A stretch of DNA of 64,000 bases from JAHEZL01 sp046074525 (GTDB lineage: Bacteria > Bacteroidota > Bacteroidia > Flavobacteriales_C > GCA-002722245), in contig JBJTOK010000059.1 of the NCBI GenBank assembly GCA_046074525.1, positions 1 through 64,000 of the forward strand, in the 5' to 3' direction. Positions 45,302-54,497 of this stretch are shown one piece after another (position 1 is the first letter of the stretch; every line of letters starts with the position of its first letter). The position numbers were made by a program, and so were the translations under genes. The notes below the pieces were generated by a model, which saw only the letters and a list, made by a program, of their open reading frames with translations, was not told the DNA's origin and did no database searches.

Positions 45302-47545
45302 TTATTTAGTCAGTAAAAATCCTTTACTCATTTTATCAATCATCACTGTAAAATCACCAGCTTCAGTAATCCATTCGTTTTTAGCGTTCACGAAGGCCAA
45401 ATCTTTAGGATGGATGACGAAAGTCACCACAGTGCTTTCTCCGGCCTTTAAGCTCACTTTAGAAAAGCCTCTGAGGCGTTTGTTGGACGGGGTGATGCTT
45501 GCATATTCATCACGTACGTACAATTGCACTACTTCTTTTCCTTCGCGCTTTCCTGTATTGGTCACTTTCACGCTCACTTTCACGCTGTCGCTCATGCCGA
45601 TTTTTGTTTTGTCTATCGTGAGATCGCTGTATTGGAAAGAAGTATAGCTCAAGCCAGAACCAAAAGTGTATTGCGGATTGATTTCATTGAAGCCGAAAGT
45701 CTGGTCGCGTGTTTCAGAGAATTTATAATCGTAAGTAGAGAAAGAGCCTGTGTATCGCGGATAAGTGAAAGGCAATTTTCCGCTTGGATTGGCATCGCCA
45801 AAAAGAATCTCGGCAATAGCTCTTCCGCCTTCATTTCCAGGATGGTAAGCCATCACAACAGCTGCCACGAGCGGTTCAATTTCAGAGATGATTCTTGGGC
45901 GGTTTTCGGCCAAAACAAGAATGATAGGCTTTCCTGTTTTTGCGAGTTCTTTTACAAGATTCATTTGCACTTTGTCCATAGTTAAGTCGTCGATATCACC
46001 AGGTTTTTCTGCGCTTGGCTTTTCACCCAGGCACACGATGATGTAATCTACATTGGCTGCTTCTTTTACAGCTGCTGCCGTATTCACGTCTTTATCGTAC
46101 GATGTCCCTTCTACATACACCGCCTTGGCAGCGCCGATTTCATCTTGTATCGCCTGGTAAACAGTTTTCTTTCCCGGAGTGTTGAATTTGGTTTCCACTC
46201 CCTGCCAGGTGTGAGTCCATGCACCATTCAGAGGATTCATCAAGTTGGCAGCAACGCCTGTTACCAACACTTTTTTCTCTTTGCTCAGTGGCAAAGTAGT
46301 GTTTTGATTTTTGAGTAATGTAATAGATTCCAATGCTGCCTGATAGCTGGCATCAGCAAATTCAGCCGATCCGAATTTTGAATAATTCTTCATGCCATAG
46401 TAAGGATGCTCAAACAAGCCCAGCTTGAATTTTACGCGCAGGATTCGGCGTACTGCATCGTCAATTCTCGACATCGGTACTTTGCCTTCGTTCACCAGTT
46501 CAATCAGGTATTTGCAGAAAGAAACATCAAGTGGGGTCATGCTCATGTCGATACCGGCATTGATGGCCATGGCTACAGCATCTTTATAGGTAGGTGCCAC
46601 TTTGTGCACCGTGTGAAGCATGATAATATCTTCCCAGTCGGTAACAGCAAAACCTTCAAATTTCAATTCCTGTTTTAGTATTTCAGTTAGGATATGGTAA
46701 TCGGCATGTACCGGCGATCCGTTGATTTCAGAGGAGTTCACCATCACCGTCATGGCGCCGTTTTTAATGGCGTTGGCAAAAGGTACCAGATAGTATTCGC
46801 GCAGCAATCGCTCAGGCATCAAAATAGGCGTGCGGTCTTTCCCTGAAACGGAATAACTGTATCCCACGTAATGTTTCAGGCAAGCAGCTACTTTTTCAGG
46901 ATGGTTGAAATTATCGCCCTGATAGCCTTTTACAATAGCATTTCCCATTTGTGTGGCGAGGTAAGGATCTTCACCATAGGTCTCAAAAAAACGCGACCAC
47001 AATGGCTGTCTGCCTAAATCCAATACAGGAGAAAAGTTCCACGGGATGGCCGATGCGCGCACTTCGTAAGCACAAACAGAACCCCCTTTTTCGGCCAGTG
47101 ATGGATTCCATGTAGCGGCCATGCCCAACTCTTGCGGGAACATCGTGGAGCCTTGGGTATACGTAGCGCCATGAATAGCATCGATACCATACAACACAGG
47201 AATTTTCAACCGTGTTTTTTCGGTAGCTACTTTCTGTATTTGTGTAATGAGTTCAAACCATTTTTCGCGTGGCAAGGCAGAGGTTCCTGTGTTTAAAATA
47301 GAGCCAACATGATAGTGCAGCAAAACAGAATCCAATTTCACCTGGTCGATTTCCATGGTTTTGCCATCAGTGAGTGGCTGACCTTTGCACACCATATCTA
47401 GGGTGAGTTGAGTCATCTGACCTACCTTCTCCTGAAGAGTCATGGATGAGATTAGCTGATCGATTTTTGCTTCAACAGATTGTTGTGCGGATAAAGTTGT
47501 ACCTACTGCACAAAACAACGCTAGGGATAAGTTTCTGAGCTTCAC
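45302..47545 (-). CDS. bglX: GH3 beta-glucosidase
   Basis: 747 residues with a signal peptide ending LSAQQ; the GTG at 47543-47545 is chosen because the signal peptide starts there. GH3 N-terminal barrel: KHYVGYS (substrate-binding Lys-His), and VTDW with the nucleophile Asp303. The second alpha/beta domain holds IILVLAENRPRI and a region that usually has the acid/base Glu. A C-terminal fibronectin-III-like domain (GSGLSYTSF, VQLYVRDEYASITPSNKRLRGFSKV) closes it, as in BglX-type enzymes. It should cut beta-linked gluco-oligosaccharides to glucose in the periplasm. It is the last gene of the six-gene operon with GH16. Confidence 0.93.
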   Translation of the reverse strand: MKLRNLSLALFCAVGTTLSAQQSVEAKIDQLISSMTLQEKVGQMTQLTLDMVCKGQPLTDGKTMEIDQVKLDSVLLHYHVGSILNTGTSALPREKWFELITQIQKVATEKTRLKIPVLYGIDAIHGATYTQGSTMFPQELGMAATWNPSLAEKGGSVCAYEVRASAIPWNFSPVLDLGRQPLWSRFFETYGEDPYLATQMGNAIVKGYQGDNFNHPEKVAACLKHYVGYSYSVSGKDRTPILMPERLLREYYLVPFANAIKNGAMTVMVNSSEINGSPVHADYHILTEILKQELKFEGFAVTDWEDIIMLHTVHKVAPTYKDAVAMAINAGIDMSMTPLDVSFCKYLIELVNEGKVPMSRIDDAVRRILRVKFKLGLFEHPYYGMKNYSKFGSAEFADASYQAALESITLLKNQNTTLPLSKEKKVLVTGVAANLMNPLNGAWTHTWQGVETKFNTPGKKTVYQAIQDEIGAAKAVYVEGTSYDKDVNTAAAVKEAANVDYIIVCLGEKPSAEKPGDIDDLTMDKVQMNLVKELAKTGKPIILVLAENRPRIISEIEPLVAAVVMAYHPGNEGGRAIAEILFGDANPSGKLPFTYPRYTGSFSTYDYKFSETRDQTFGFNEINPQYTFGSGLSYTSFQYSDLTIDKTKIGMSDSVKVSVKVTNTGKREGKEVVQLYVRDEYASITPSNKRLRGFSKVSLKAGESTVVTFVIHPKDLAFVNAKNEWITEAGDFTVMIDKMSKGFLLTK

Positions 47546-47570
47546 AATTGAAAAATTTTACGCAATTATA

Positions 47571-48551
47571 TTAAGGTTGATAAGGTTTATTAGTGGTGAA
47601 AATAACGTGATCAAAAGCCACTGACACAGCCTTGGACTCCGGAGGAGTTGCATCCGACAGCAACACAAAAGTTACTGCGGTGAGCTTATCCGGTTTGCCA
47701 GGCGTTGACACATCATCCAGTAAGCTGGCATAAGGGACACTGATCAGTTTCCAGCCAGTCCAGTCGGGACGGATATTGAGGTGTCTTGATGTTACTCCGT
47801 CTTCAGCAAAATTTACCAGGAACCAGGTATCTGATTGTCCTGTACCGTAAACCATAATGTTGAAATATACCTTGTTACTATCGGCTGCCAAAGGATAGTA
47901 AGTGCCATAATTAGTGGCAGCATCTTTGGCTTTCACCTCCACGAAATTTACGTAAGGAGTGATGCTATTGGAGCCTGGCGCTTTTTGCCATGGAGTTCCT
48001 GTTATGTATATGTATTTGTTGCCATCGGCTTGTGTGTATGAAGTATTAGTGAGCGTGAATTTAGGCCAGTCGGTACCCCAGCTCAGTGTTTTCGAGATGT
48101 TGGAAAAATCACTCACCAGCACACCGTTTTTATCGAGGTTTTTTTGTCCGGTCACCGCAATGGTCTTCGAGTGAGAGCCAGTTGTGTTTTTAAAACTGAG
48201 CGTTGCTGTTACATTTTCCTTCTGGAAAGAAGGCGCATCATTAGCCGTTCCTATCCATTTGGCGTTTGAGATATCTACTGTACTGGAGATGCCTTCAAAG
48301 GTTTTTGTTGCACCGCTTGTCGCACCTGTAATAGTTACCAGCCAGTTGGTTTCCTTTTCAAACTTGGCAGTAAAATGTACTTCCTCGTCCTTTGAAAAAT
48401 CAACGGTGGTTTTACTTGCATCAAAAGCTTCGACGATAGTCACTGGTCCGTACAAACCAGTGATATCGGGGCCCATTGTTTCCTTTTTGCAGGACCAGCC
48501 TATTATCAAAAGTGAAGCGAAGCCGGTTATGATTAAAAATAAGTTCTTCAT
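47571..48551 (-). CDS. Surface or periplasmic lipoprotein, glycan-binding-like
   Basis: 326 residues. A lipoprotein signal (LIITGFASLLIIGWSC, lipid-bearing Cys at 21) is followed by an Ig-like domain (about 35-130; VDFSKDEEVHFTAKFEKETNWLVTI) and a C-terminal jelly-roll-like domain (about 190-326; YIYITGTPWQKAPG, VYFNIMVYGTGQSDTWFLVNFAEDG, WTGWKLISVPYASL, VAFDHVIFT). The latter looks like the CBM/CIA30-type domains that bind carbohydrates. Located between an outer-membrane barrel gene and GH3, it may play the part of a SusE/F-like surface glycan-binding protein. No family name can be fixed. Confidence 0.68.
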   Translation of the reverse strand: MKNLFLIITGFASLLIIGWSCKKETMGPDITGLYGPVTIVEAFDASKTTVDFSKDEEVHFTAKFEKETNWLVTITGATSGATKTFEGISSTVDISNAKWIGTANDAPSFQKENVTATLSFKNTTGSHSKTIAVTGQKNLDKNGVLVSDFSNISKTLSWGTDWPKFTLTNTSYTQADGNKYIYITGTPWQKAPGSNSITPYVNFVEVKAKDAATNYGTYYPLAADSNKVYFNIMVYGTGQSDTWFLVNFAEDGVTSRHLNIRPDWTGWKLISVPYASLLDDVSTPGKPDKLTAVTFVLLSDATPPESKAVSVAFDHVIFTTNKPYQP

Positions 48552-48561
48552 AGTTCCTCAA

Positions 48562-50265
48562 TTAAAAGTTCATGTTGAACATCACTAAGAACTGACTCAG
48601 TGTATAGTTGTTGGCACTTGTAGTATTGTCCTGGTAATTGAAAATGTGGTATTGTGCAGTGAGGTATGATTTTTCGCTAAAGCGGTATTTTAAGCCGGCA
48701 GCAATAAGACCTTGTCCCACATTGATGTTTTTCATCGCAGAGAAGTTGGTGATATCGTTGTATTTGTCTCTTACCGCAATGAATTCATTTCCTTGAGAAG
48801 CCAGTACTTTGAATCCTCCCAGAACACTGATTCTCTTGAATACTTCTACTTCGAGTCCGAGATCAAGGACGCTGTTGACCAGACTTACTGATTGAAGTGT
48901 ATCGCCACCACGTTTGGTAGATTCCATGCTGTATCCGGCACTCAGTGTGATTTGTTTTTTCCAGCCCAGGAATTTATGAATGTTCACATCCACACCACCT
49001 TTCAGCACAAGGAATTTACGGAGGTTGCTAGAACCTTCACCGGCAATATCAGATAGGTAGGCAGCTTCAACATCGGCAATAATTCTTTCCAGAGAATCTT
49101 TGTACTGTATATTCAAATTAACGCCAGCTCTGTTTGGTGTAGCTTTTCCGTAAGGTTGAGCGTTGCCGTAAATCGGGTTGTAAGCCATCAGTGTTCTAAC
49201 AATGCCCTGATTGTAAATCGAAGGATCGATGATGAGATCGAAAGCACTGATGCCGCGGGTTAACGTATTGTTGTAGTTGGTCAGTGTTGCTGGTGTGTTG
49301 GTATAGTCTACCCGTTTTGTTTGTGCTGCTGAACTGTAGAACTGTGGAGAAACAAAAGAGTAATCAGCAGTGATGATGAGGTTTTGTTTTCTCAGGTTCA
49401 ATTGCAAGCCAGCATCATAAAAATAACCTGATCGGAGTGTTGACTTATAATCTTTGAAGGCATAATGAGAATTACCTCCTTCGCCAATCAATATCAACTG
49501 CGCGTTTTGTCCATTAATGATTTTGAATTCAATTTCTCCTGTTGCAACTGGGTTTTGAGCAGATAAAGTATCAATAGCGGTAGAGGCACCGATATCGTAT
49601 AAATTGATATAATTTCCAGCCAATTTCAGTCGGCTGCTTTGGGTAATGGTGATTTTCCCACCCGCATGGAAAGAAGAAGGAATGACGGCATAGCTTGCCC
49701 TGTTTCTGAGGAAGAAACCATCAAAGCGAACAGTGTCCAAAAATGACTGGTTGAAAGCAAGTGAGAAGTTAGTTGCAGCACCTTGCTGCCACCAAGCATT
49801 ACCGCGGTTGCTGAGGTTTTCATAGTTGGTGTAGTCGTTGCGCAGATTGTGGAAAATACTGGCTTCGTTTACCGCTCCTTCAGAAGTGTTGTTGAAGAAA
49901 GTATAAGGTGTAAGTTTCATGTAGAGGTCACCCACCTGATAGTTGAAATATTTAGCTACAGTTCCTTTTACAGAAAGCTGGCGCAGCGTTGCGGAGGCGC
50001 CGGCAGTATAAAATCCGTTGAAGTTATTGTTGAAGCGGATGATGGCCTGGATCTCCGTTTTTTTGTCGGGATTGACATTGATGCCCAAGTCCATCAGCAC
50101 ATGCCCCTTGCTGGTATTGTCGGGATTTGTGGTGTCGGCAGGCGTCATATTGCTTTGTTGCTGCAGCGCACGGGCATAAGCACCAAATTTAATTTTATCA
50201 TCCTGCGCATTCAGGAACTGAATGTTGATGAGCAGTAAGCAAGCTAAGATGGTTGTTGGCTTCAT
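48562..50265 (-). CDS. Outer-membrane barrel protein of the beta-glucan operon
   Basis: 567 residues from ATG 50265, chosen because a clean signal peptide follows (LACLLLINIQFLNAQ); the frame is open 11 codons further up. The body is made of amphipathic, aromatic-rich strands (EIQAIIRFNNNFNGFY, YFNYQVGDLYMKLTP, GYFYDAGLQLNLRKQNLIITADYSF), and the last residues are LSQFLVMFNMNF, a typical outer-membrane barrel end with terminal Phe. No plug domain or TonB box is seen, so it is not SusC. It could be a porin for glucan fragments or a structural surface protein. It is 5 bases or more from the next barrel gene on the same transcript. Confidence 0.7.
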   Translation of the reverse strand: MKPTTILACLLLINIQFLNAQDDKIKFGAYARALQQQSNMTPADTTNPDNTSKGHVLMDLGINVNPDKKTEIQAIIRFNNNFNGFYTAGASATLRQLSVKGTVAKYFNYQVGDLYMKLTPYTFFNNTSEGAVNEASIFHNLRNDYTNYENLSNRGNAWWQQGAATNFSLAFNQSFLDTVRFDGFFLRNRASYAVIPSSFHAGGKITITQSSRLKLAGNYINLYDIGASTAIDTLSAQNPVATGEIEFKIINGQNAQLILIGEGGNSHYAFKDYKSTLRSGYFYDAGLQLNLRKQNLIITADYSFVSPQFYSSAAQTKRVDYTNTPATLTNYNNTLTRGISAFDLIIDPSIYNQGIVRTLMAYNPIYGNAQPYGKATPNRAGVNLNIQYKDSLERIIADVEAAYLSDIAGEGSSNLRKFLVLKGGVDVNIHKFLGWKKQITLSAGYSMESTKRGGDTLQSVSLVNSVLDLGLEVEVFKRISVLGGFKVLASQGNEFIAVRDKYNDITNFSAMKNINVGQGLIAAGLKYRFSEKSYLTAQYHIFNYQDNTTSANNYTLSQFLVMFNMNF

Positions 50266-50303
50266 GGTGTAGGTATATATATTTTTCATATCTCTCATTT
50301 CTA

Positions 50304-52265
50304 TTAGAACATTATTTTCAATTCAAGCGTGCCTTCATTTCCTGAGAATTTTTCAGTAGCGAAGTTTTTGTCTTCAAAGGAGAACCATCTTTGGCGAAGG
50401 TAAAGTGTTGTTGAGCTGGACAGGGTGAAGTCGAAACCAACACCCACTGCCTTTCCTACCTGATCGCGCGGCAGGTTGTTTGTGCCTAAATCTGTTTTCT
50501 GATTTCCTTTGATGAATTCCATCCCGCCATAAAGGGTAAGAATGAAATTTTTATGCAGCTGATAGTAAACGTCCATTTCATGGTATGCTGCCCTGATATA
50601 TGCTGTGTTATCGAATTTAGGTATGGCCGAGAATTGTTTTTGTACCGAGCTGAAGGTTCCGAGGTAGTTGGCATAAATATCCTTGCCAAATAACTTCTCC
50701 TTCAATTTTACCTGGAAGTCAAAGGCATTGTAAAATCTTCTGAACTGCGCTGTCCCGTCGGCCGCAGTGTCGCTTAGGGATACTCTTTCGTAAGCTCCGC
50801 GGTAGTAGGTGCCTACACGGCCATTCGGACCGAACATGCCGTTCAGCGGGAATACGCCAGGTAATCTCGACCACAATAAACTGTTGATTCTATGACCGTA
50901 GTTGATCACTCTGCCGTTAGGCAATAATTCCATCTCCGCAGAGATCTGCGTCCCGGTGGATACTGCGAATTTCCATACTTTGAAATTGGTGTTCAGTGCA
51001 CCGCCTCTTCTGTTGTTGGCGAGGTCGCCCACATTGTCGAGTGACGGACCGAAAGGAGTCAGCACATTAGCTCCCAATGTTCCCTGAAAACCAGTGTACA
51101 CTTCCTGTATTGTAGTGTTATTGAAGTTGGCAACGTTACTGGTGAAGCTTTTCCCGATTTGGAAATAACGGAGATCCAAAGGAATGAAAGTGTATTTTTT
51201 AGGGATGGTAAGATTGAAGATAATCCCCTCGCTCCAGTTTTCCGGATAATTCGGACTCACATATCTTCCCGCGCCTACTTCACCATTCAGACCGATGCCT
51301 TTGTATTTAAAGGAGAATTCGGTAGTGAAGATGTTCCACTGTACGTCATTTTTCGATTGAATACTATCAGAACGGTTGAAGTTATTGAAGGTGTTCAGAC
51401 TCACATAATTGCTGCCTTTCAGGTTTTTTTTGAGGCGTACACCAAGGTTTTGAGACGGGCGCACTTCGTTTTCCCTGTTGATGCCGCCGTTGGCTCCTGT
51501 GCGGCCCCAGAACAAATCAATGTTCGTGTTGATCTTATTGATCTTTCCCGTCATCATAAAGCCTTTGAAAGCCTGTGATCCAAAACGGTTATCCTGTTCA
51601 ATGGTTCCGTTGTAATAGTAAGATGCGTAGCGGCTCTTGATATTTCCTGCCGGATCCCACGGTCTTCTTTCAAACAAGCTGAAACGGTTGTAGCCAACGT
51701 TGGCTCCAAAAGTAAATGGAGTTAATTTGGTCCATTCAATACCCCCTGCAATGAGGAAGAAATTACCAATGTCGGTATTGATGCTTCCACGAAGTACTGC
51801 CGTAAAAAACGGACTTACTGTTGGGTAAGCACCTGTACCTGGCCCCTGGTACATAAGGAAAGGATTGGCGATCATCACCTCTGTTCCCACACTGGTAGTA
51901 GGCGTCGGACTGCCTCCTAAATAAAGGAACATCATCGGATCGAAATAGCCATCGCCAACACTCATCGTACGCTTATTGCCAGCGCCATAAGGCGTACTCA
52001 TATTGCGGTTGTAGAAATAACCTCTGTAATAACCCCCTGCAGCGATGCCACTCATGAATTCCTTAATCAGAGATTTCTCCACGGGAGTAGTAGTAATTCC
52101 ATCGGAGGAATTTTGTCGCACCAGTGAGTGCCTTTTCAGCGACCATGGCGTGAAGGTAGCCTTAAGTGAATCTGTTTCAGATTGCTGGGCGTAGGAATTG
52201 ATCCCTGCGCAGCAAGCCAACAGAAGCAAAAGGATTTTTGTTTTATGTTTTTTAATATGCATCAT
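50304..52265 (-). CDS. Large outer-membrane barrel protein of the beta-glucan operon
   Basis: 653 residues with a signal peptide (ILLLLLACCAGINSYAQ). The mature sequence has many alternating strands with Tyr, Phe and Gly (GYYRGYFYNRNMST, NFFLIAGGIEWTKLTPFTFG, GLNGEVGAGRYVSP, NFILTLYGGMEFIKG) and ends LYLRQRWFSFEDKNF...LELKIMF with terminal Phe. That fits an outer-membrane barrel of 18 or more strands. It lacks the SusC plug and carboxypeptidase-like domain. With the neighbouring 567-residue barrel it is the best candidate for glucan-fragment uptake in this locus, though transport is inferred only from position. Confidence 0.7.
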   Translation of the reverse strand: MMHIKKHKTKILLLLLACCAGINSYAQQSETDSLKATFTPWSLKRHSLVRQNSSDGITTTPVEKSLIKEFMSGIAAGGYYRGYFYNRNMSTPYGAGNKRTMSVGDGYFDPMMFLYLGGSPTPTTSVGTEVMIANPFLMYQGPGTGAYPTVSPFFTAVLRGSINTDIGNFFLIAGGIEWTKLTPFTFGANVGYNRFSLFERRPWDPAGNIKSRYASYYYNGTIEQDNRFGSQAFKGFMMTGKINKINTNIDLFWGRTGANGGINRENEVRPSQNLGVRLKKNLKGSNYVSLNTFNNFNRSDSIQSKNDVQWNIFTTEFSFKYKGIGLNGEVGAGRYVSPNYPENWSEGIIFNLTIPKKYTFIPLDLRYFQIGKSFTSNVANFNNTTIQEVYTGFQGTLGANVLTPFGPSLDNVGDLANNRRGGALNTNFKVWKFAVSTGTQISAEMELLPNGRVINYGHRINSLLWSRLPGVFPLNGMFGPNGRVGTYYRGAYERVSLSDTAADGTAQFRRFYNAFDFQVKLKEKLFGKDIYANYLGTFSSVQKQFSAIPKFDNTAYIRAAYHEMDVYYQLHKNFILTLYGGMEFIKGNQKTDLGTNNLPRDQVGKAVGVGFDFTLSSSTTLYLRQRWFSFEDKNFATEKFSGNEGTLELKIMF

Positions 52266-52286
52266 CAGAGAGCTTATAATGAGTGA

Positions 52287-53183
52287 TTATTTTTTCTTGT
52301 ATACGCGTACATAATCGACAAACATGTACTTCGGGAAAGTTGTTGCTTCATCGGGCGGACCAGGCCAGTCGCCACCAATTGCAAGGTTGAGAATCATATG
52401 AAAATTCTGGTCGAAAGGCCATCTTTGTGGCGCCACGTCAGTATTTTTCTTGGTGTGATAAAGGTGGTTGTCAAAATACCAGCGGATTTCATTGGGTTCC
52501 CATTCTACAGAATACACATGGAACTCCGTCGACAAATCTCCTCTTCTTGCGTTGATCGTATCTCCAAGATGTGAGTTATTTGGCCATGGCTGACCGAAGT
52601 GAATGGTTCCATAGCAGGTTTTTGGCTGGTGACCAATGGATTCCATAATATCAATCTCCCCGCTTTGCGGCCAGGTACCGTAAACATAATCCGTCGGGAG
52701 CATCCATATGGCTGGCCAAACACCTTGTTGCACGGGGGTTTTGGCACGGATATCAAAACGGCCATAGGTCCAGTTGGCTTTGTAGCGCGTATTCAATCGG
52801 CCCGAAGTGAAAAACTTCCCCTTATAATTTTGTTTGATGGCCTTAATAACCAGATATTTTTTGTCGATGATGTAAGTATTGGCTTTCGACTTGACATAGT
52901 ACTGTAATTCGTTGTTTCCACCGCCATCGCCATTTACCTCATGGTTCCATTTGGTGCTGTCGATTTCGGTGCCGTCGAATTCGTCGGCCCATATTAAGTC
53001 CCAGCCTTCTTTTTTAATTCCTTCCTTAAAACCGTTATCGGGTGTGGAAGTAGGGTCAATAGCAATCTGGTCGTTGGCCGATTGGTATAAATCGGGTTGT
53101 TCAACGAAGCTCACTTGCGAGCACCTGCTTGAAAACAGGGCAAGGCAGAGCAGTGTGAATAAACTGAAGTTTGTTCTTAGCAT
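52287..53183 (-). CDS. GH16 laminarinase-type lipoprotein
   Basis: 298 residues. A lipoprotein signal (LFTLLCLALFSSRC, Cys21) anchors the enzyme. The GH16 jelly-roll runs from about 60 to 298 with the catalytic motif GEIDIMES: Glu176 nucleophile, Asp178, Glu181 acid/base. The ExDxxE spacing with the extra residue is the laminarinase/agarase form of GH16. WDLIWADEFDG near the start and WEPNEIRWYFDNHLYH, LNLAIGGDWPG later are usual in endo-beta-1,3(1,4)-glucanases. Beta-1,3-glucan is the likely substrate, supported by GH3 in the same operon and GH81 nearby. Confidence 0.93.
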   Translation of the reverse strand: MLRTNFSLFTLLCLALFSSRCSQVSFVEQPDLYQSANDQIAIDPTSTPDNGFKEGIKKEGWDLIWADEFDGTEIDSTKWNHEVNGDGGGNNELQYYVKSKANTYIIDKKYLVIKAIKQNYKGKFFTSGRLNTRYKANWTYGRFDIRAKTPVQQGVWPAIWMLPTDYVYGTWPQSGEIDIMESIGHQPKTCYGTIHFGQPWPNNSHLGDTINARRGDLSTEFHVYSVEWEPNEIRWYFDNHLYHTKKNTDVAPQRWPFDQNFHMILNLAIGGDWPGPPDEATTFPKYMFVDYVRVYKKK

Positions 53184-53194
53184 GTGCTTAAAGC

Positions 53195-53785
53195 TTAATT
53201 TTTAGTTTTCTTTACGAAGCGAATCTCATCTAGATACAGTGTGCCTACAGGAAGTGTCATGTAAAGCAAAGTATTTACTCGGGCAAGGTCGGCTCCTTTG
53301 ATGCTGATGGAGTATTTTTTCCATTCGGTACCGATTTCCAGGAAAGTGTCATTCACTTTCTCTTCCGCTATTTCGCCTCCTCCGCCACCAACACCAATTT
53401 CAGGAAGAATGTAAGCTTGGTCGCCTGCTTCCGCACGTGCGTAAAATTCCAGTTTGTCGTAAGGAGTGAGATCTGGTAATTTTTTGTCTGGTGACACCCC
53501 AACATTCCACGCGCCGGTAAACTGAATATGCAGGCCTCTCCAGGATTCAGTATTGTCGGTGGTGATTTTGAAACAGTTTTCTCCTTTGTAAGGATTGTCC
53601 TTGCAATTGGGATCGACTTTCATGCTTTTTCCGTTATTTTCGCCCATAAATCCGGTAGGGATGCCATGCTTGAAATAATCGGAATACACTAAATAACTTT
53701 CTTCTTCCTGGGCTACAAAAGAAAATACTGTCGCTAAAAAGAAGATTGAAAACAGGATTTTGTACTTGTTACTCATAGGGGTCAT
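53195..53785 (-). CDS. Secreted carbohydrate-binding-like protein, first gene of the glucan operon
   Basis: 196 residues from ATG 53785 (ATG 53776 equally possible). The frame is open up to 53857, but the promoter -7 element at 53862-53869 puts transcription start near 53855, so the longer form is unlikely. A signal peptide (ILFSIFFLATVFSFVAQ) leads into one jelly-roll-like domain (FKITTDNTESWRGLHIQFTGAWNVG, LTPYDKLEFYARAEAG, WKKYSISIKGADLARV, GTLYLDEIRFVKK). This resembles small carbohydrate-binding modules of the CBM4/CBM16 kind. No catalytic residues are apparent. It probably binds beta-glucan or its fragments. Confidence 0.72.
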   Translation of the reverse strand: MTPMSNKYKILFSIFFLATVFSFVAQEEESYLVYSDYFKHGIPTGFMGENNGKSMKVDPNCKDNPYKGENCFKITTDNTESWRGLHIQFTGAWNVGVSPDKKLPDLTPYDKLEFYARAEAGDQAYILPEIGVGGGGGEIAEEKVNDTFLEIGTEWKKYSISIKGADLARVNTLLYMTLPVGTLYLDEIRFVKKTKN

Positions 53786-53861
53786 GGTTAGTGAGTTATA
53801 GCAATGATAAGTTTTAATTGCCCAGAAATCAAGCGAAAAGGGAAAATATTTGCCCAAAGCG

Positions 53862-53890
53862 CAAAATTATGTAAGTAGTTGACAATCAAA
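53862..53890 (-). promoter_or_regulatory. Promoter of the six-gene beta-glucan operon
   Basis: On the minus strand TTTG (53887-53890), 17 bases, then TAATTTTG (53862-53869), a perfect TAnnTTTG. The genes downstream to 45302 follow with gaps of 5 to 38 bases and no internal terminator, so one transcript is likely. The remainder of the gap to 54164 is AT-rich and has no gene. Confidence 0.72.
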
Positions 53891-54111
53891 TATATAAAAA
53901 AATATGCATTGCGCTTACATCACAACTTTCCGGAGTGCTAATATACTGATTTTTAAAGTAAATGTAAAAAATACACTAACTTTATTTATCGGATCAGTCA
54001 CAAGCAACTTTTTTGTTAAAATGGATGGAGGGATAAGAGAAAGTTTTGAGTGTGTTTGTAAGCACCATGGCTTTAACGACGGTGCAGTGTGATAAAAGAC
54101 TAAGAAAACAA

Positions 54112-54142
54112 AGAGATCATGGAGGCTTTCTCCATGATCTCT
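54112..54142 (-). terminator. Terminator after the small membrane protein gene
   Basis: A 13-bp perfect stem (54112-54124 with 54130-54142) with a 5-base loop. On the minus strand a T-rich tail follows. It is 22 bases after the stop at 54165. Confidence 0.75.
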
Positions 54143-54164
54143 TGATGAGGGGCCACTCTTGCAT

Positions 54165-54497
54165 TTATTTTAACCAAATCGATAGGACAAGGGATGTTAT
54201 AGCTGCTAGAATGAAGAATGCCGGCAGGATCCATATCATTTCGGCCAGCATTAAGGCTGCCAGTAGCATTAATATAGTAAGCACTGCATAGATCAGGTAT
54301 CTTTTAGAATCCGATTTTTGAGCCTTGCCGTGGACAATTCTTCTTGCTCCCAGTATAAATAGAGCGTATAAGGCAAGGGGTACTACAATCATAATAATGA
54401 ATCCCAGTACCAATGCTCCAGAACAGTATATGCCACATCCTAAGGCGGCAATAGCTATCCCCAGAGCAATAGTAACAGCTAAGAATACAACTAACAA
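54165..54497 (-). CDS. Small membrane protein of three or four TM helices
   Basis: 110 residues. The only reasonable start is a TTG at 54495-54497 that overlaps the upstream gene by 7 bases; an in-frame ATG comes only at residue 36. Hydrophobic segments run at about 1-18, 22-48 and 67-108, with a basic loop between (RRIVHGKAQKSDSKRY). No family motif is visible. Its tight overlap with the preceding lipoprotein gene suggests they work together. Confidence 0.55.
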   Translation of the reverse strand: MLVVFLAVTIALGIAIAALGCGIYCSGALVLGFIIMIVVPLALYALFILGARRIVHGKAQKSDSKRYLIYAVLTILMLLAALMLAEMIWILPAFFILAAITSLVLSIWLK

